A DNA stretch of 37,206 nt from Granulicella sp. (GTDB taxonomy: Bacteria > Acidobacteriota > Terriglobia > Terriglobales > Acidobacteriaceae), in NCBI GenBank assembly GCA_003133205.1, contig PKWK01000140.1, positions 186 to 37,391 of the forward strand, given 5' to 3'. Positions 22,995 to 33,000 of this stretch are shown here, piece after piece. The translations under genes were made by a program, and so were the position numbers. Below the pieces are notes generated by a model, which saw only the letters and a program-made list of their open reading frames with translations, ran no database searches and had not been told where the DNA came from. Every line of letters starts with the position of its first letter. Position 1 is the first letter of the stretch.

Positions 22995-24544
22995 ACCAGA
23001 TCCTCAACATCCTCCGCAAAGATGTCCGCCACCTCCGGCTCGAGATCCTCGCCTCCCTCGCCGTCCTATTTCTCTTCATCCTGGTCGAACCCCGAACTTG
23101 GATGACGATGTTCAGCGCAGCCTCGAACATGGCTCGGATCGCCTCATTCCTCGTCTGCGCCTCCTGGGGAATCCTCATCCTTCGCCTCGTGCATGCCGAG
23201 CGCCTCGCCGGCCTCAACCAGTTCTGGACCACCCGCCCCTACGAGTGGCCCAAACTTCTCGCCGCCAAAGCCCTCTTCGTCGTCCTCTTCGTCTACATCC
23301 CGTTCCTCTTGGCGCAGTTCTATCTCCTCCACCACGCGGGCCTCTCCATCGCCGCCAACCTCGGGCCAATCCTCCACAATCTGCTGCTCCTCACCTGCGT
23401 CGCTGTCCTTCCGCTGTTCTGCGTCGCCGTCGTCACTGCTTCGTTTGGCCAGGCAGTGCTCACCATATTGGGAATCCTGGTCGCGTTTATCGGTCTGCAG
23501 TTGGCCTTCTCCTATCTCGGTTCCACCAGCGCTATCTTCGGACTGCCGCGCCACGCTCCCTTGTTCCTTCTTCCTCTGGAACTCGCCATCGCCCTGCTCT
23601 TCTTCGCTGCCGCGGTTCTCCTGCAGTACAGCCGCCGGGCCACACTCAAATCCATCGCCGTCCTCGCCGCCGCAGCAGTGCTGTTGGTTCTCACTCCGCA
23701 ACTCCTCGAAGGAGGCACGGCAGCCGCCTCGGGCTATGCCGCGGTATCGGATCCCCCTGCCTCCGTCACCATCGACACCAGCAATCGGCAGACATTCTCC
23801 GCGTTCCCAAAGAACCCGCGAACCGCCGTGTACGCCATCCCGTTGCGGTACGCCGACTACGCTCCAGGCGCCAACCTCAGCCCCGAAGCGCAGCGCTACA
23901 CCCTCGCCACAGCGGACGGCTACACCTGGACCTCGGACTGGCTCGACTATCACACGGGTTTCAGCTTCCTCGCCCCCAAAGACTCGGAAACCTCCGCCCA
24001 CACCCGCGCGTTCATCGACATCCCCTGGCGCATCGTTCCCCACGTGGTCGGGCGCCCCATCTCCATCCGGATCGAGTTTCTCTTCTCCCAACTCGCAAGC
24101 GAAGCGCCCTACACCTACTCGCTCCCCGCCACCCCCCACCCCGTGCCCGGCCTCGGCGTCTGCGCTCTGGATGACGGCGAGGAGAATATCTATTGCCGCG
24201 CGCCCTTCGGCGACTTCGGCTTCGCCACCGTGAGCGCCATGGGCAGCCCCAACCCCTGCGACGCCTCCCCGGACACAGTGCCCATCCCCGCGCCCCCTAT
24301 TCCGGAAACCGGCTTCCTGACCGGCCCCAGGCGGCAGCCTGGGAGTCCGTTGCCACTCATCAGCCCGGTCATGGTCAACGAGCTTCATCTCTACGGGCCG
24401 CACAATCAGCCGTCCGGCCACCCCTGCCCCGGCACTCCCGTCACCTTCGTCGTCAGACGCTCCAAGCGCCGCATCTATCTCGCGACCCCACCCGCCACCA
24501 TCACCCTCAACACCCCACCCAGCGGAGGCCGCCTCGGCCCATAG
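22991..24544 (+). CDS. ABC-2-like permease with large C-terminal extracytoplasmic domain
   Basis: This is a 517-residue membrane protein. The N-terminal 245 residues or so contain about seven hydrophobic segments (for example LASLAVLFLFILVE, FVVLFVYIPFLLAQFYLL and LTILGILVAFIGLQLAF). After the last helix (VLAAAAVLLVLTPQLL) a soluble domain of about 270 residues follows, rich in Pro, Ser and Thr and probably extracytoplasmic. It starts with LNILRKDVRHLRLEI, the typical cytoplasmic entry of ABC-2 permeases. Its ATG overlaps the end of the full-length ATPase frame. The substrate is unknown; the YtrA-type regulator suggests an envelope-active compound. It converges with the phosphatase gene, eight bases apart. 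Confidence 0.75.
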   Translation: MNQILNILRKDVRHLRLEILASLAVLFLFILVEPRTWMTMFSAASNMARIASFLVCASWGILILRLVHAERLAGLNQFWTTRPYEWPKLLAAKALFVVLFVYIPFLLAQFYLLHHAGLSIAANLGPILHNLLLLTCVAVLPLFCVAVVTASFGQAVLTILGILVAFIGLQLAFSYLGSTSAIFGLPRHAPLFLLPLELAIALLFFAAAVLLQYSRRATLKSIAVLAAAAVLLVLTPQLLEGGTAAASGYAAVSDPPASVTIDTSNRQTFSAFPKNPRTAVYAIPLRYADYAPGANLSPEAQRYTLATADGYTWTSDWLDYHTGFSFLAPKDSETSAHTRAFIDIPWRIVPHVVGRPISIRIEFLFSQLASEAPYTYSLPATPHPVPGLGVCALDDGEENIYCRAPFGDFGFATVSAMGSPNPCDASPDTVPIPAPPIPETGFLTGPRRQPGSPLPLISPVMVNELHLYGPHNQPSGHPCPGTPVTFVVRRSKRRIYLATPPATITLNTPPSGGRLGP

Positions 24545-24552
24545 TGCGGCTG

Positions 24553-26910
24553 CTACAACTGCCGCGCCAGCACCAGCGTAATGTCGTCGGGCTGTTCGTC
24601 TGCGCCGATCCACGCGTCCAGCGCCAGCATCACCTGTGCGGAGATCACGTGGAGCGGCTGATCGCGGTACTGAGCCACGACCTCCATCAGGCGCGCCTCG
24701 CCGAACTCGCCAAAGTCGTTCTCCGGCTCCGTGATGCCGTCGGAGTAGGCCACCAGTATGTCGCCCGCCTTCATCTGAATGCGGCCTTCCTCGTAGCGCA
24801 TGCCGTCCATCAGGCCGACCACCGTGCCACCGCAGTCCAGCCGGCGGAGCTTGCCATCGCGACTGAGCACTATCGGCGGCAGATGCCCGGCATTCGAATA
24901 GGTCAACTGCGCAGTGTCCGCGTCGTAGTGGGCCAGGAAGAGCGTTGCATATTTTTCCGGCTGCGTGCTTCGGTACAGGTGGCGATTGAGCAGCGAGAGA
25001 ATGCGGCCGGGCGACTCGAACAGCTTGCCGCTGTCTCCGGCTCCTTCACGACTGGCGATCAAGCCGGCAAACGACGTGTCGCTGTACACCAGGTCCTCGC
25101 TGGCGAGCCGATAGGCACGCACGGCGGAGTGCAGCGTCGCCATCAGTAGCGCCGCCGAGATGCCTTTGCCGCTAATGTCCCCAAGCGCAATGCCGACGCC
25201 CGATTCGCGGCCGGGGGAACCATCCGCATTGTTCGGATGATGGAAGATCAGGAAGTCGTAGTAGTCGCCCGAAACCGAGCGCGCCGGGCGGCAGACGCCA
25301 TGCAATTCCAGCGCAGGCAGGTCGCGCACGTGGTGCGGAAAGAGGTTCGCCTGCACCTCCTGCGCGATGGTGAGTTCGCTCTGCAGCCGCTCCTTCTCCT
25401 GCTGCTCCATCAGCAGGCGTTCGAGCGAGCCCGTCATGCGGTTGAAGGACCGCGCAAGTTCGCCAAGCTGGTCCTGCTGTGAACCAGGCACGGCGGCAAT
25501 GCGATGCACAAAGTCGCCGCGATCGACGCGCTGAGTGGCGGCGTAAAGCTCTTCCACAGATGTCGTGATGGTGCTGCTGAGACGCAGCGCCATGCGCAGG
25601 GCCAGCGTCTCGATCAATGCGAAGACGATGCAGAGCGCGATCAACCCGTAGCGATAATAGTTGGTCATGATGCCGCTCAGCGAGCTACCGAAGAGTTGGT
25701 TGTACAGCCGCGACGGGCGCGAGTGCACCTCGATGGCGGCGGGGAACTTGGCGGGCTGGTTAGTATCCCAGTCGGTAGTGTCGACGGTAGAGAAAAAGTA
25801 AACGCGGAAGTCGCAGATATTGACCGGAAGAGCCTCGGCTCCACCAAAGATGGAACTGTCATGGGTGCCGCTTCCGCGATTGCGATCGCCGCCGGGCCTG
25901 GCTGGCGAGCCGCCTGCAACAACCTCAGTGCGCGAGCCGCCGGCAGTCAGTCCCGCGAGGTGCACGCGGCCCAGCCCTTTTGCGACCAGATCCAACAGCG
26001 CGCCATCGACGGGCAGGCTGGTGATGACGGTGATAAGGCCGCCACCCGCCACGCGCCGCTGGTCGATGGCAACGAGGTAGAGGTCTTCGCCGTCGAGCAC
26101 CAGCTTGCGAAACTCCTCGCCATGCAGGTCGGCCGCCCACGGTGGCAGGCCAAGCGGAGTCCGCGCAACGGAAGGTTGCGGAGTGACGGCCGCGGGCAAT
26201 CCTGTGAACGCGCGCAGAGGTGCGCCATCCAGATAGATCGAGGTGTGCGGATGCAGGCGCGCGCGCAGCGGATCGGGCAATGCTTCGAATGAAGTCGTGG
26301 CCTGCGTTGTCTCGTCCTCGGCTGCCTGCCCTGCCACACCGCCAGCGCCTGGCGCAGTGTTCTGTATCCCGGTCTTGTTTGGAGTGGGCGCTCCAGCTCG
26401 CGCTGGACTCGGAGCAATTCGACGCGGCCGCGGCGGTCCTATCAAGCCCTCTTCGCGCGCGCGCAGAAAACGTGCCTCCATTCCGGCACGAACGGCGTTG
26501 TCCACGCCCAACTCGTCCAGTTCCTGACGCATGCGGGTATCCGCGAGATGAATAGAAAACTGCCCCGCTGCAATGTAGGCAAAGATAGTTGTCCAGGTCA
26601 CGAACAGGACCACCGGCGCGAGCCCTATCAGTAGATACGTGAGTACTAGCTTGTTGCGCAGACTCCAGAGAAGATGCCTTTGCACCAGGCGCCATGCCAG
26701 TGGCACCGCCAGCCCGATAAGCGCCAGCCCAACCAGAGCCTGCATCCAGCCAAGCAGCGCGCCACCGGCACTCGGCACCTGACGCAAAAGCCACAGCAGG
26801 CCGAACCACAGCGCGAGCCAGAAAACAGCGCCAGCCACGCCAGTTGGTGGTCTTCTCTTCCACCATTTGGAGCGACTCTGCGGGCCGCCGGGTTCAGGCG
26901 TGTTCTGCAT
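24553..26910 (-). CDS. HAMP-domain PP2C/SpoIIE-type serine phosphatase (RsbU-like)
   Basis: This protein of about 785 residues contains, in order: three N-terminal membrane helices; a periplasmic sensor region with a variable Ala/Pro/Gln-rich part; another membrane helix (YGLIALCIVFALIETLAL); a HAMP domain (TTSVEELYAATQRVDRGDF); a linker helix; and a SpoIIE/PP2C domain. The last carries metal-binding motifs SGDYYDF, GDISGKGI, AYSDGITE and DDITLV. Such phosphatases dephosphorylate anti-anti-sigma proteins in partner-switching cascades that control stress sigma factors. No anti-sigma or STAS partner is in the window. The ATG at 26910 is preferred, with GGAAG and GAGG upstream; it overlaps the YihY gene's 3' end by 17 bases. 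An ATG at 26931 is possible. Confidence 0.88.
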   Translation of the reverse strand: MQNTPEPGGPQSRSKWWKRRPPTGVAGAVFWLALWFGLLWLLRQVPSAGGALLGWMQALVGLALIGLAVPLAWRLVQRHLLWSLRNKLVLTYLLIGLAPVVLFVTWTTIFAYIAAGQFSIHLADTRMRQELDELGVDNAVRAGMEARFLRAREEGLIGPPRPRRIAPSPARAGAPTPNKTGIQNTAPGAGGVAGQAAEDETTQATTSFEALPDPLRARLHPHTSIYLDGAPLRAFTGLPAAVTPQPSVARTPLGLPPWAADLHGEEFRKLVLDGEDLYLVAIDQRRVAGGGLITVITSLPVDGALLDLVAKGLGRVHLAGLTAGGSRTEVVAGGSPARPGGDRNRGSGTHDSSIFGGAEALPVNICDFRVYFFSTVDTTDWDTNQPAKFPAAIEVHSRPSRLYNQLFGSSLSGIMTNYYRYGLIALCIVFALIETLALRMALRLSSTITTSVEELYAATQRVDRGDFVHRIAAVPGSQQDQLGELARSFNRMTGSLERLLMEQQEKERLQSELTIAQEVQANLFPHHVRDLPALELHGVCRPARSVSGDYYDFLIFHHPNNADGSPGRESGVGIALGDISGKGISAALLMATLHSAVRAYRLASEDLVYSDTSFAGLIASREGAGDSGKLFESPGRILSLLNRHLYRSTQPEKYATLFLAHYDADTAQLTYSNAGHLPPIVLSRDGKLRRLDCGGTVVGLMDGMRYEEGRIQMKAGDILVAYSDGITEPENDFGEFGEARLMEVVAQYRDQPLHVISAQVMLALDAWIGADEQPDDITLVLARQL

Positions 26911-27874
26911 TGGCCTCGACTTCCTTTGCATTGGCTCGCTCGCGCTCTTCTTGCCGGGCCACGGACAGTGCATACCGCGTCGCGGAAAAATGAGCGCCCG
27001 CGAGCAGCAGAAGACCAGAAAGAAACGCCCAGATCATCAGCCCCACCGAGACCTGGAACGGTCCATAGACAGACCCGAAGTCCAGCCGCGGAAGCACCAG
27101 CACGTAGAGGTACTTCGCGCCCTCCCACAGTAGTCCGATGACGACCGCAGTGGGAAGCACGGCGCGCGGGGGAATCTTTCGATTGGGCAGTATCCAGTAG
27201 ATGAGGAAGAAGATGAGAATGCTGGCGATCACCGCGCAGATGCGCATCAAGCCGCCTTCGAGGAATCGGAAGACGAAATTATCGACGTGGCCGAAGAATA
27301 CAAAGGTCAGCAGCGACTTCTGCCCCGCTGTGATCGCAACAGAGGTCATCGCCAGCACGCCCACCCCGAATGCGAGGCCGATCGAGACAATCTGATTACG
27401 CAAGTAAGATCGGTTCTTGCGGACGCCCCAGACCGAGTTCAATGCAACTTCCAGTGGAAGGAACACTCCGGTACAGCTAATGAGCAGCATGACGATGGAG
27501 TAGACCTGCGTACTCTTGTGCGGATGCGCAAGCAACTGCATGTTGCGCATAATGAATTCCTGGTTCGAAGGCAGGAAAGTCGACATCATCTCGCCAACCA
27601 CATCCGCCATCGTCTGCGAATGGAAGACCCGCCGCGAAATCGTCAGCATCATCACAATGAACGGGAAAAGCGACAGAATCACATTCGCCGCCACACTGAA
27701 CGCGTAGGTATGCACCTCCGTCTTGACCATGTACTTCGCCAGTGCGACGATCTGGGACCAGAGTCCATAGCCCCGGACAACCGGGCGCACCTCGGAGATA
27801 GGAACTGCTGCCGGAGCTTCGACGGTCTCTTCCGTAGAATTATTCGTAGACATCGTGCTGATGAGTGCTCCCAT
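26894..27874 (-). CDS. YihY/BrkB-family inner membrane protein
   Basis: This protein of about 326 residues has six predicted helices and the family signatures TYAFSVAANVILSLFPFIV, YWILPNRKIP and VLPTAVVIGLLWEGAKYLY, followed by LDFGSVYGPFQVSVGLMIWA. The family (UPF0761, once called ribonuclease BN in error) has no settled function. The start is uncertain: ATG at 27874 (chosen), ATG at 27853 or a codon at 27940. No clear Shine-Dalgarno sequence separates them. The C-terminus is charged (EERERANAKEVEANAEHA). It overlaps the downstream phosphatase start, so the two are probably co-expressed. Confidence 0.87.
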   Translation of the reverse strand: MGALISTMSTNNSTEETVEAPAAVPISEVRPVVRGYGLWSQIVALAKYMVKTEVHTYAFSVAANVILSLFPFIVMMLTISRRVFHSQTMADVVGEMMSTFLPSNQEFIMRNMQLLAHPHKSTQVYSIVMLLISCTGVFLPLEVALNSVWGVRKNRSYLRNQIVSIGLAFGVGVLAMTSVAITAGQKSLLTFVFFGHVDNFVFRFLEGGLMRICAVIASILIFFLIYWILPNRKIPPRAVLPTAVVIGLLWEGAKYLYVLVLPRLDFGSVYGPFQVSVGLMIWAFLSGLLLLAGAHFSATRYALSVARQEERERANAKEVEANAEHA

Positions 27875-28009
27875 GCTGGCGCGGATGGGGTAGAGGCCAG
27901 TCAGCTCACGCTCCGCGATTCCAGGCCCAATCTCAACCAAATCGCAGAGCGTGACTCTTCTTCTAGGCTAGCAGACGCACGGGGCCAATCCGAAGCTTCA
28001 ACGCTCACC

Positions 28010-29176
28010 TCAATCGCCGGAAGATCGCGCCAGAATCCGCTCCCGCGCCCACTCCGCCGCATCCGCAAGCACTGCATCCTCCCCAGCCCGCCACTCGTCG
28101 AGCTGCGCGAGAAAACGCGCCTCCCCGCTGTTGCCCATCGCAATCGCTACGTTGCGCAGCGTTCGCTTGCGGCCAGTCCGTTCCAGCGGCGACCCCTTGA
28201 AGCGCCGCTTGAACTCGCGCCCATCCATCGTGGCCAGCCATTCGAGCACCGGATTGATCAGCTCACCCCGCGCCCGCATCCCTTCGCTATTACCGATAGG
28301 AGCCTTGCGATTCCATGGGCAAACGTCCTGGCAGATGTCGCAGCCGAACACCTGGCGGCCCATCTGTCCGCGCAGGCCCTCGTCGATCGCCCCTTTCTTT
28401 TCGATGGTCAGGTAGGCAATGCAGCGCGTGGCGTCCATCTCGCGCGCGGCCGCTGGCTCCTTCGTACCCAGCAGCGCTCCGGTAGGGCAAGCGTCGATGC
28501 AGCGCGTACAACTGCCGCAACGGTCTTGCGCAGGAAGCACCGCCGCCAGCACCGATGCGGCCCGCGCCTCTACCGGCAGTGACGTTACGATGGCCCCCAG
28601 CAGAAGCCACGATCCAAGCTGCTGGTTCAGCACGCAGGTGTTCTTGCCAATCCAGCCCAGGCCGGCCTGCACGGCGAGACTCCGTTCCACCAGCGGCCCG
28701 GTATCCACATAGCTGCGAGTGGTGCATCCAGTCTGCGCCAGCAATCCAGCCTCAATCCTGCGCAATCGTCCCAGCAACTCATCGTGGTAATCCGTCGGAA
28801 CGACTGCTCCGTCTTTCCCCATCCGTCCGCTCCACGCGTAGCGCGCAATCCAGCCCGCATTCCCCGGCGCAGGATCGATCGACCTGGGAGCGTCCGCGTT
28901 ATAGTTCAACGCGCATACCACCACGGAGCGTGCCCACGGCATCGCAACCTGCACTGCGCTGCGGACCAGTGTGCCGGCCTCGTCCCGCCGCTTCAGATAC
29001 TCCATCTCACCCGCGCGGCCCGCCTCCACCCAGCCCGCAAAACGTGCCGCCTCCTCCGCTGCCGCCGGGTCGCCCGGATCGCTCACCGCGGCGACGCCCG
29101 CAGCATCGAAGCCCGCCTCACGCGCGTTCTCGTCCAGCCACCACCGCAACTCCGGGTTCCACGTCTCTGATCTCAT
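28010..29176 (-). CDS. queG: Epoxyqueuosine reductase QueG
   Basis: This 388-residue enzyme performs the last step of queuosine synthesis in tRNA, reducing epoxyqueuosine with a cobalamin cofactor and two 4Fe-4S clusters. Cluster cysteines are visible in CGSCTRCIDACP (Cys220, 223, 226, 230) and CDICQDVCPW (Cys279, 282, 286), with Cys252 in RCIAYL. The catalytic-site motif VDTGPLVER (Asp158) and GLGWIGKNT are intact. A C-terminal HEAT-like tail follows. The ATG at 29176 has a good Shine-Dalgarno sequence (GAAGGG), whereas a frame-open extension to 29257 does not. It is divergent from the HAD gene across 68 bases. Confidence 0.95.
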   Translation of the reverse strand: MRSETWNPELRWWLDENAREAGFDAAGVAAVSDPGDPAAAEEAARFAGWVEAGRAGEMEYLKRRDEAGTLVRSAVQVAMPWARSVVVCALNYNADAPRSIDPAPGNAGWIARYAWSGRMGKDGAVVPTDYHDELLGRLRRIEAGLLAQTGCTTRSYVDTGPLVERSLAVQAGLGWIGKNTCVLNQQLGSWLLLGAIVTSLPVEARAASVLAAVLPAQDRCGSCTRCIDACPTGALLGTKEPAAAREMDATRCIAYLTIEKKGAIDEGLRGQMGRQVFGCDICQDVCPWNRKAPIGNSEGMRARGELINPVLEWLATMDGREFKRRFKGSPLERTGRKRTLRNVAIAMGNSGEARFLAQLDEWRAGEDAVLADAAEWARERILARSSGD

Positions 29177-29230
29177 TGCACCCTTCAGCCTCGGCCTCGC
29201 GCCAGTCGCCGCTAATTCAAGGGTATCGCC

Positions 29231-29236
29231 TACAAT
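29231..29236 (+). promoter_or_regulatory. Putative -10 of the HAD gene (leaderless start)
   Basis: TACAAT lies eight bases before the ATG at 29245. The predicted transcription start (about 29243) leaves almost no leader, and no Shine-Dalgarno sequence is present. No strong -35 was found. Confidence 0.4.
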
Positions 29237-29244
29237 CGAACCAG

Positions 29245-29988
29245 ATGCCCGATCCATCCTCAGAAATCACCAAACCCTCAACGCAGAACGCCGCGCCTCG
29301 CATCGACGCGGTCCTGTTCGACTACGGCCAAGTCCTCTCCGGCCCTCCTGACCCCGCGGCGTGGGCGCGTATGCGAGCGATTACCGGCCTCGACGAAGAC
29401 CGCCTCCACGCAGCCTACTGGGCGTTTCGCCACGACTACGACCGCGCGGCGCTCACCGGCCCGGCCTACTGGCAAGTGGTCGCCGCCCACGCCGGCATCA
29501 CGCTCGATTCTGCGCAACTCGCCGCATTGCTCGCCGCCGACGTCGACGCCTGGACGAATCTCAATCTGCCCATGGTCGAGTGGGCTGGCCGATTGCAACA
29601 CGCGGGCATCTGCACCGGCATCCTTTCGAATATCGGCGACTCTATTGCCGACGGCATCATCGCCAAACTCCCCTGGCTCTCAGGCTTCGACCACTGCACC
29701 TGGTCGCATGCCCTGTTTATGGCAAAGCCTGAGCCGGCCATCTACCTCAAGACCGCCGAAGCCCTGAACACCGCGCCGGCCAACATCCTCTTCATTGATG
29801 ACCGGGAAGAGAACATCGCCGCCGCAGCCGCACTTGGATTTCAAACCATCCACTACACAAACCACCCCGCCTTCGAACGCGAGATGCGTGAACGCGGCTT
29901 CGCTTCCCTGCTCGATGCCGGCCTCCAGCCCAGGCGCTCCGAAATCCACACCAGTCCTGCGCTCGAATCTGAACCCGCGACAAAGTAA
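29245..29988 (+). CDS. HAD-superfamily (subfamily IA) hydrolase
   Basis: This 247-residue HAD phosphatase-like protein has motif I LFDYGQVL (nucleophile Asp26), motif II ILSNIGDS, motif III lysine in MAKPEPAIY and motif IV FIDDREENIAAA. The second aspartate of the usual DxD in motif I is replaced by glycine (DYGQV), as in the DxGxV branch that includes YihX-like sugar phosphatases. A helical cap domain lies between motifs I and II. A polar Ser/Pro tail follows the catalytic domain. A substrate cannot be assigned. The ATG follows a -10-like TACAAT by eight bases. Confidence 0.85.
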   Translation: MPDPSSEITKPSTQNAAPRIDAVLFDYGQVLSGPPDPAAWARMRAITGLDEDRLHAAYWAFRHDYDRAALTGPAYWQVVAAHAGITLDSAQLAALLAADVDAWTNLNLPMVEWAGRLQHAGICTGILSNIGDSIADGIIAKLPWLSGFDHCTWSHALFMAKPEPAIYLKTAEALNTAPANILFIDDREENIAAAAALGFQTIHYTNHPAFEREMRERGFASLLDAGLQPRRSEIHTSPALESEPATK

Positions 29989-30070
29989 CGGTACCTTTTC
30001 CCGATTCGGAACTATATAGTTACGTTCGGTCCACATTCTCAAATGAGGACAACTTAACCCGCTCGGGTCC

Positions 30071-33000
30071 ATGGATATTGAGGGCAGGCTGCACTCCGCG
30101 CAACGCCGCAGCCAAATGACCATGATGAAATCCGTTCAGACCGCCAAGCCTGCAGACGCTGTCTCACCCGCCTCGGCTACCCACAGAAAGCTGCTTACGC
30201 GGTTCGCAGAACTCATCGCCTGGCTTCGGTGTGGCCTGGCAATTGGCCTCATGTGCGGAATGGCCCCCGCAGTCAACGCGCAGTTTGTCCAATCGACCGG
30301 CCCACAACAACTGACCTTCGTCGGCCTTCGCGCCGTGGCAAACCAGGGCCAGATCAACGCCGTCCGCATCGACGCACAGGGCAATCTCTACCTCCTGATC
30401 GATCAGAAGGACGGTGTCCGCCTGCTCAAGATCGACCCCACCGCGACCAACGTCCTCGCGCAGGCTCAGATCGGCGCGAAGGGCGACATAGGCCTCGCCA
30501 TGGCGCTCGGTCCCGCGGGCAACGTATACATCACCGGCACCACTACCTCCGGCGCAATGACGGCAACCTCCGGCGCTGCGTTCCTCACCCCATCCGGCAC
30601 GTCAACCAACTCCTTCGTCGCAAAGTTCGACGCCAACCTCAACACCGTCTTCGTGACCTTCGCAGGTGGCGGATCCATGGCCGCAGGTTCCATCGCCGCC
30701 ACCGCCGACGCCGCGTTCATCACCGGGACTATCTTCGCCCCGGCGTTGCCGGTGTCCGCCGCCGGAATCATCCAGACGCCAGCGTACGGAAGCACCTCCA
30801 ACGGCTTTGTCGAAAAGTTCTCGGCATCTGGCAATTCCCTGCTCTACGCAACCTACCTCAGCGGAGCCAGCGGCAACACCACACCTACAGCCATCGCCGC
30901 CGACACAGCCGACAATGCCTACATCGCCGGAACCACCACCTCGCCGGGCTATCCCACCATCGCCGCCGTCGTTCCGGCCCAACTCGGCGCAACCTCCGGC
31001 TTCCTCACCAAACTCACCCCCGCAGGCGACGGCATCACCTTCTCGACGTACATTCCCGGCGCCGGAATCACTTCGCTGGCCATCGATCCTGCCGCCAACA
31101 ACCTCCTGCTCTCGGGCTCGATCTCGCTCGGCCAGTTCCCTGTCGCCACCGTCTCCACGCCGCTCGTTTCCACAACCTATCAAGTCCTGCTGCGCATGCC
31201 ACTCGATGGCAGCGCCGTCCTCGCGTCCACGGTGCTCGCTCCGGGCGCGCAATCCTTCGTCGCGGCAGGCGTGGCCGGAACGGCTTGGGTGGCCGGCAGT
31301 CTGAGTATGCCCGTGCTGCCGTTAACGCCGCTCTCAACCATCGGCGACAGCTTCGCCATACGGGTCAACGCCGCATACCTCATCGACCAGACCGCGCGCT
31401 TCGGCGGCATCGCCGCGTCGAATCCGGACAACGCTGGCGCTCCGGTCGCGCTCACCAGCATCGCGGTCGACCCCAGCGGCAGCGCCATCGCCGGCGGCAA
31501 CTTTGCGCCGTACGCAAGTCAGAGCCTGCTCGCCACCCAGACCTTCGACCTGCCGTTGCAGAGCGCACCAACCGCCGCATTCCCTTCCACCGTCCACGCT
31601 GCAGTCCTCCCAGCCTCAGCCTGCAACGGAAGCCTCTGCGCCGGCTCCGCTGCCTACCTCGCAAAACTCGCAATCCCCGCGAGTTCAGCATCCGCAACCG
31701 CATCCCTCGCCCTCTCGATCGACGACGCGCCCAACCTCACCCTGCGCAACCTCGGTTCGGCGCAGGCGACCAACCTCCAGATCGCCGTCCCCGGATTCAC
31801 CTACGCCACCAACTGCGGCACCACGCTCCCTGCAGGCGGCGAATGCAGCATCGCTCTCACCGGCGTCGGGCCCGGCAGTATTTCGGTCTCAGCAGTGAAC
31901 GCCACCACGCAGACCGCAGCCCTCCCCGCCCTTGCCCCGGCCACCGTGCCCCTCCCGGTCGTCTTCTCGCCAAAGGAACTCGACTTCGGCATAGTCAGCT
32001 CTGGCAGCGGTGCGATCACGCGAACCATTACGGTTACAAATCTCACGCAGCAGAGCCAGACCTTCACCTCCGCGCTCGATATCAGCGCAAAGACCACGCT
32101 GCCCTACCCCTTCGCCGAGACGGTGAGCGACTGCACCCTCGCCGGTGCCACAACCAAACTGCTCGCACCCGGCGGAGTCTGCCACATCACCATCGGCCTC
32201 ACCGCGTCCAACGCCTCGGCCAACGACGGAGCGATCCGGCAAAGCTGGTCGATCGGCACTCGCGACATCCTGATGACCGCCTACGCACAAGCCGCCGCCC
32301 TCTCGCTCTCCTCCAGCGAAATTGACTTCGGAACACAATACAAAGGCGGCCTGCGCCTTCCACGCTACTTGTACCTCTCAAATAATTCCACTACTGCCAT
32401 CGAGCACGCAGCCGTCACGCTGCCCGCAACGTCGCCATTTTCCGTCAGCGACGCATGCCCCGGCCTGCTCGAACCGCTCACCGTCTGCCAACTCCAACTC
32501 GCCTACCTCGCTACGCACACCCCGTCGGCCGACTCCGTCACGCTATCACTTGACCAGGGTCTCACCACGCTGGTCACGGGCAGGTCGCTGCCCCAACCCG
32601 CGGCCAACGGCGCCAGCGTCAACCCCAACCTCGGCGTCTCCCCCGCCACGCTCAACTTTGCCAACGCTGTTGCCGTCACCAGCGTCTCCGCCAACACCCA
32701 AACCCTCACCGTCCAGAACACCGGCGCGTCCGCCTTCGCACTCTCGCTCGTGCTCACGGGCGATTTCACCGACACCACGAACTGCGGCGCAACGCTCGCC
32801 GGCGGAGCCTCGTGCAGCGTCGTCCTCACCTTCGCGCCATCCCAGCCAGGCACGCGCCAGGGATTGCTCGCCATCACCGCAGGCGCCGGAACTGCGCCCG
32901 CCTACGTCACACTCTCCGGCGTCGGCACCAGCATTCTCTCACCCGCAAACAATGGCACGCTCAACTTCGGCGGCGTCATCGCAGGCCAGCCGTCGATCCA

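Noticed and set aside
23144..24613. A 489-codon minus-strand frame over the permease gene
   Set aside because: It is Gly/Glu/Arg-rich without motifs, and the plus-strand permease has proper membrane helices and operon coupling.
27287..28582. A 431-codon plus-strand frame across the YihY and queG genes
   Set aside because: It crosses two well-supported genes antisense and shows no recognisable domain.
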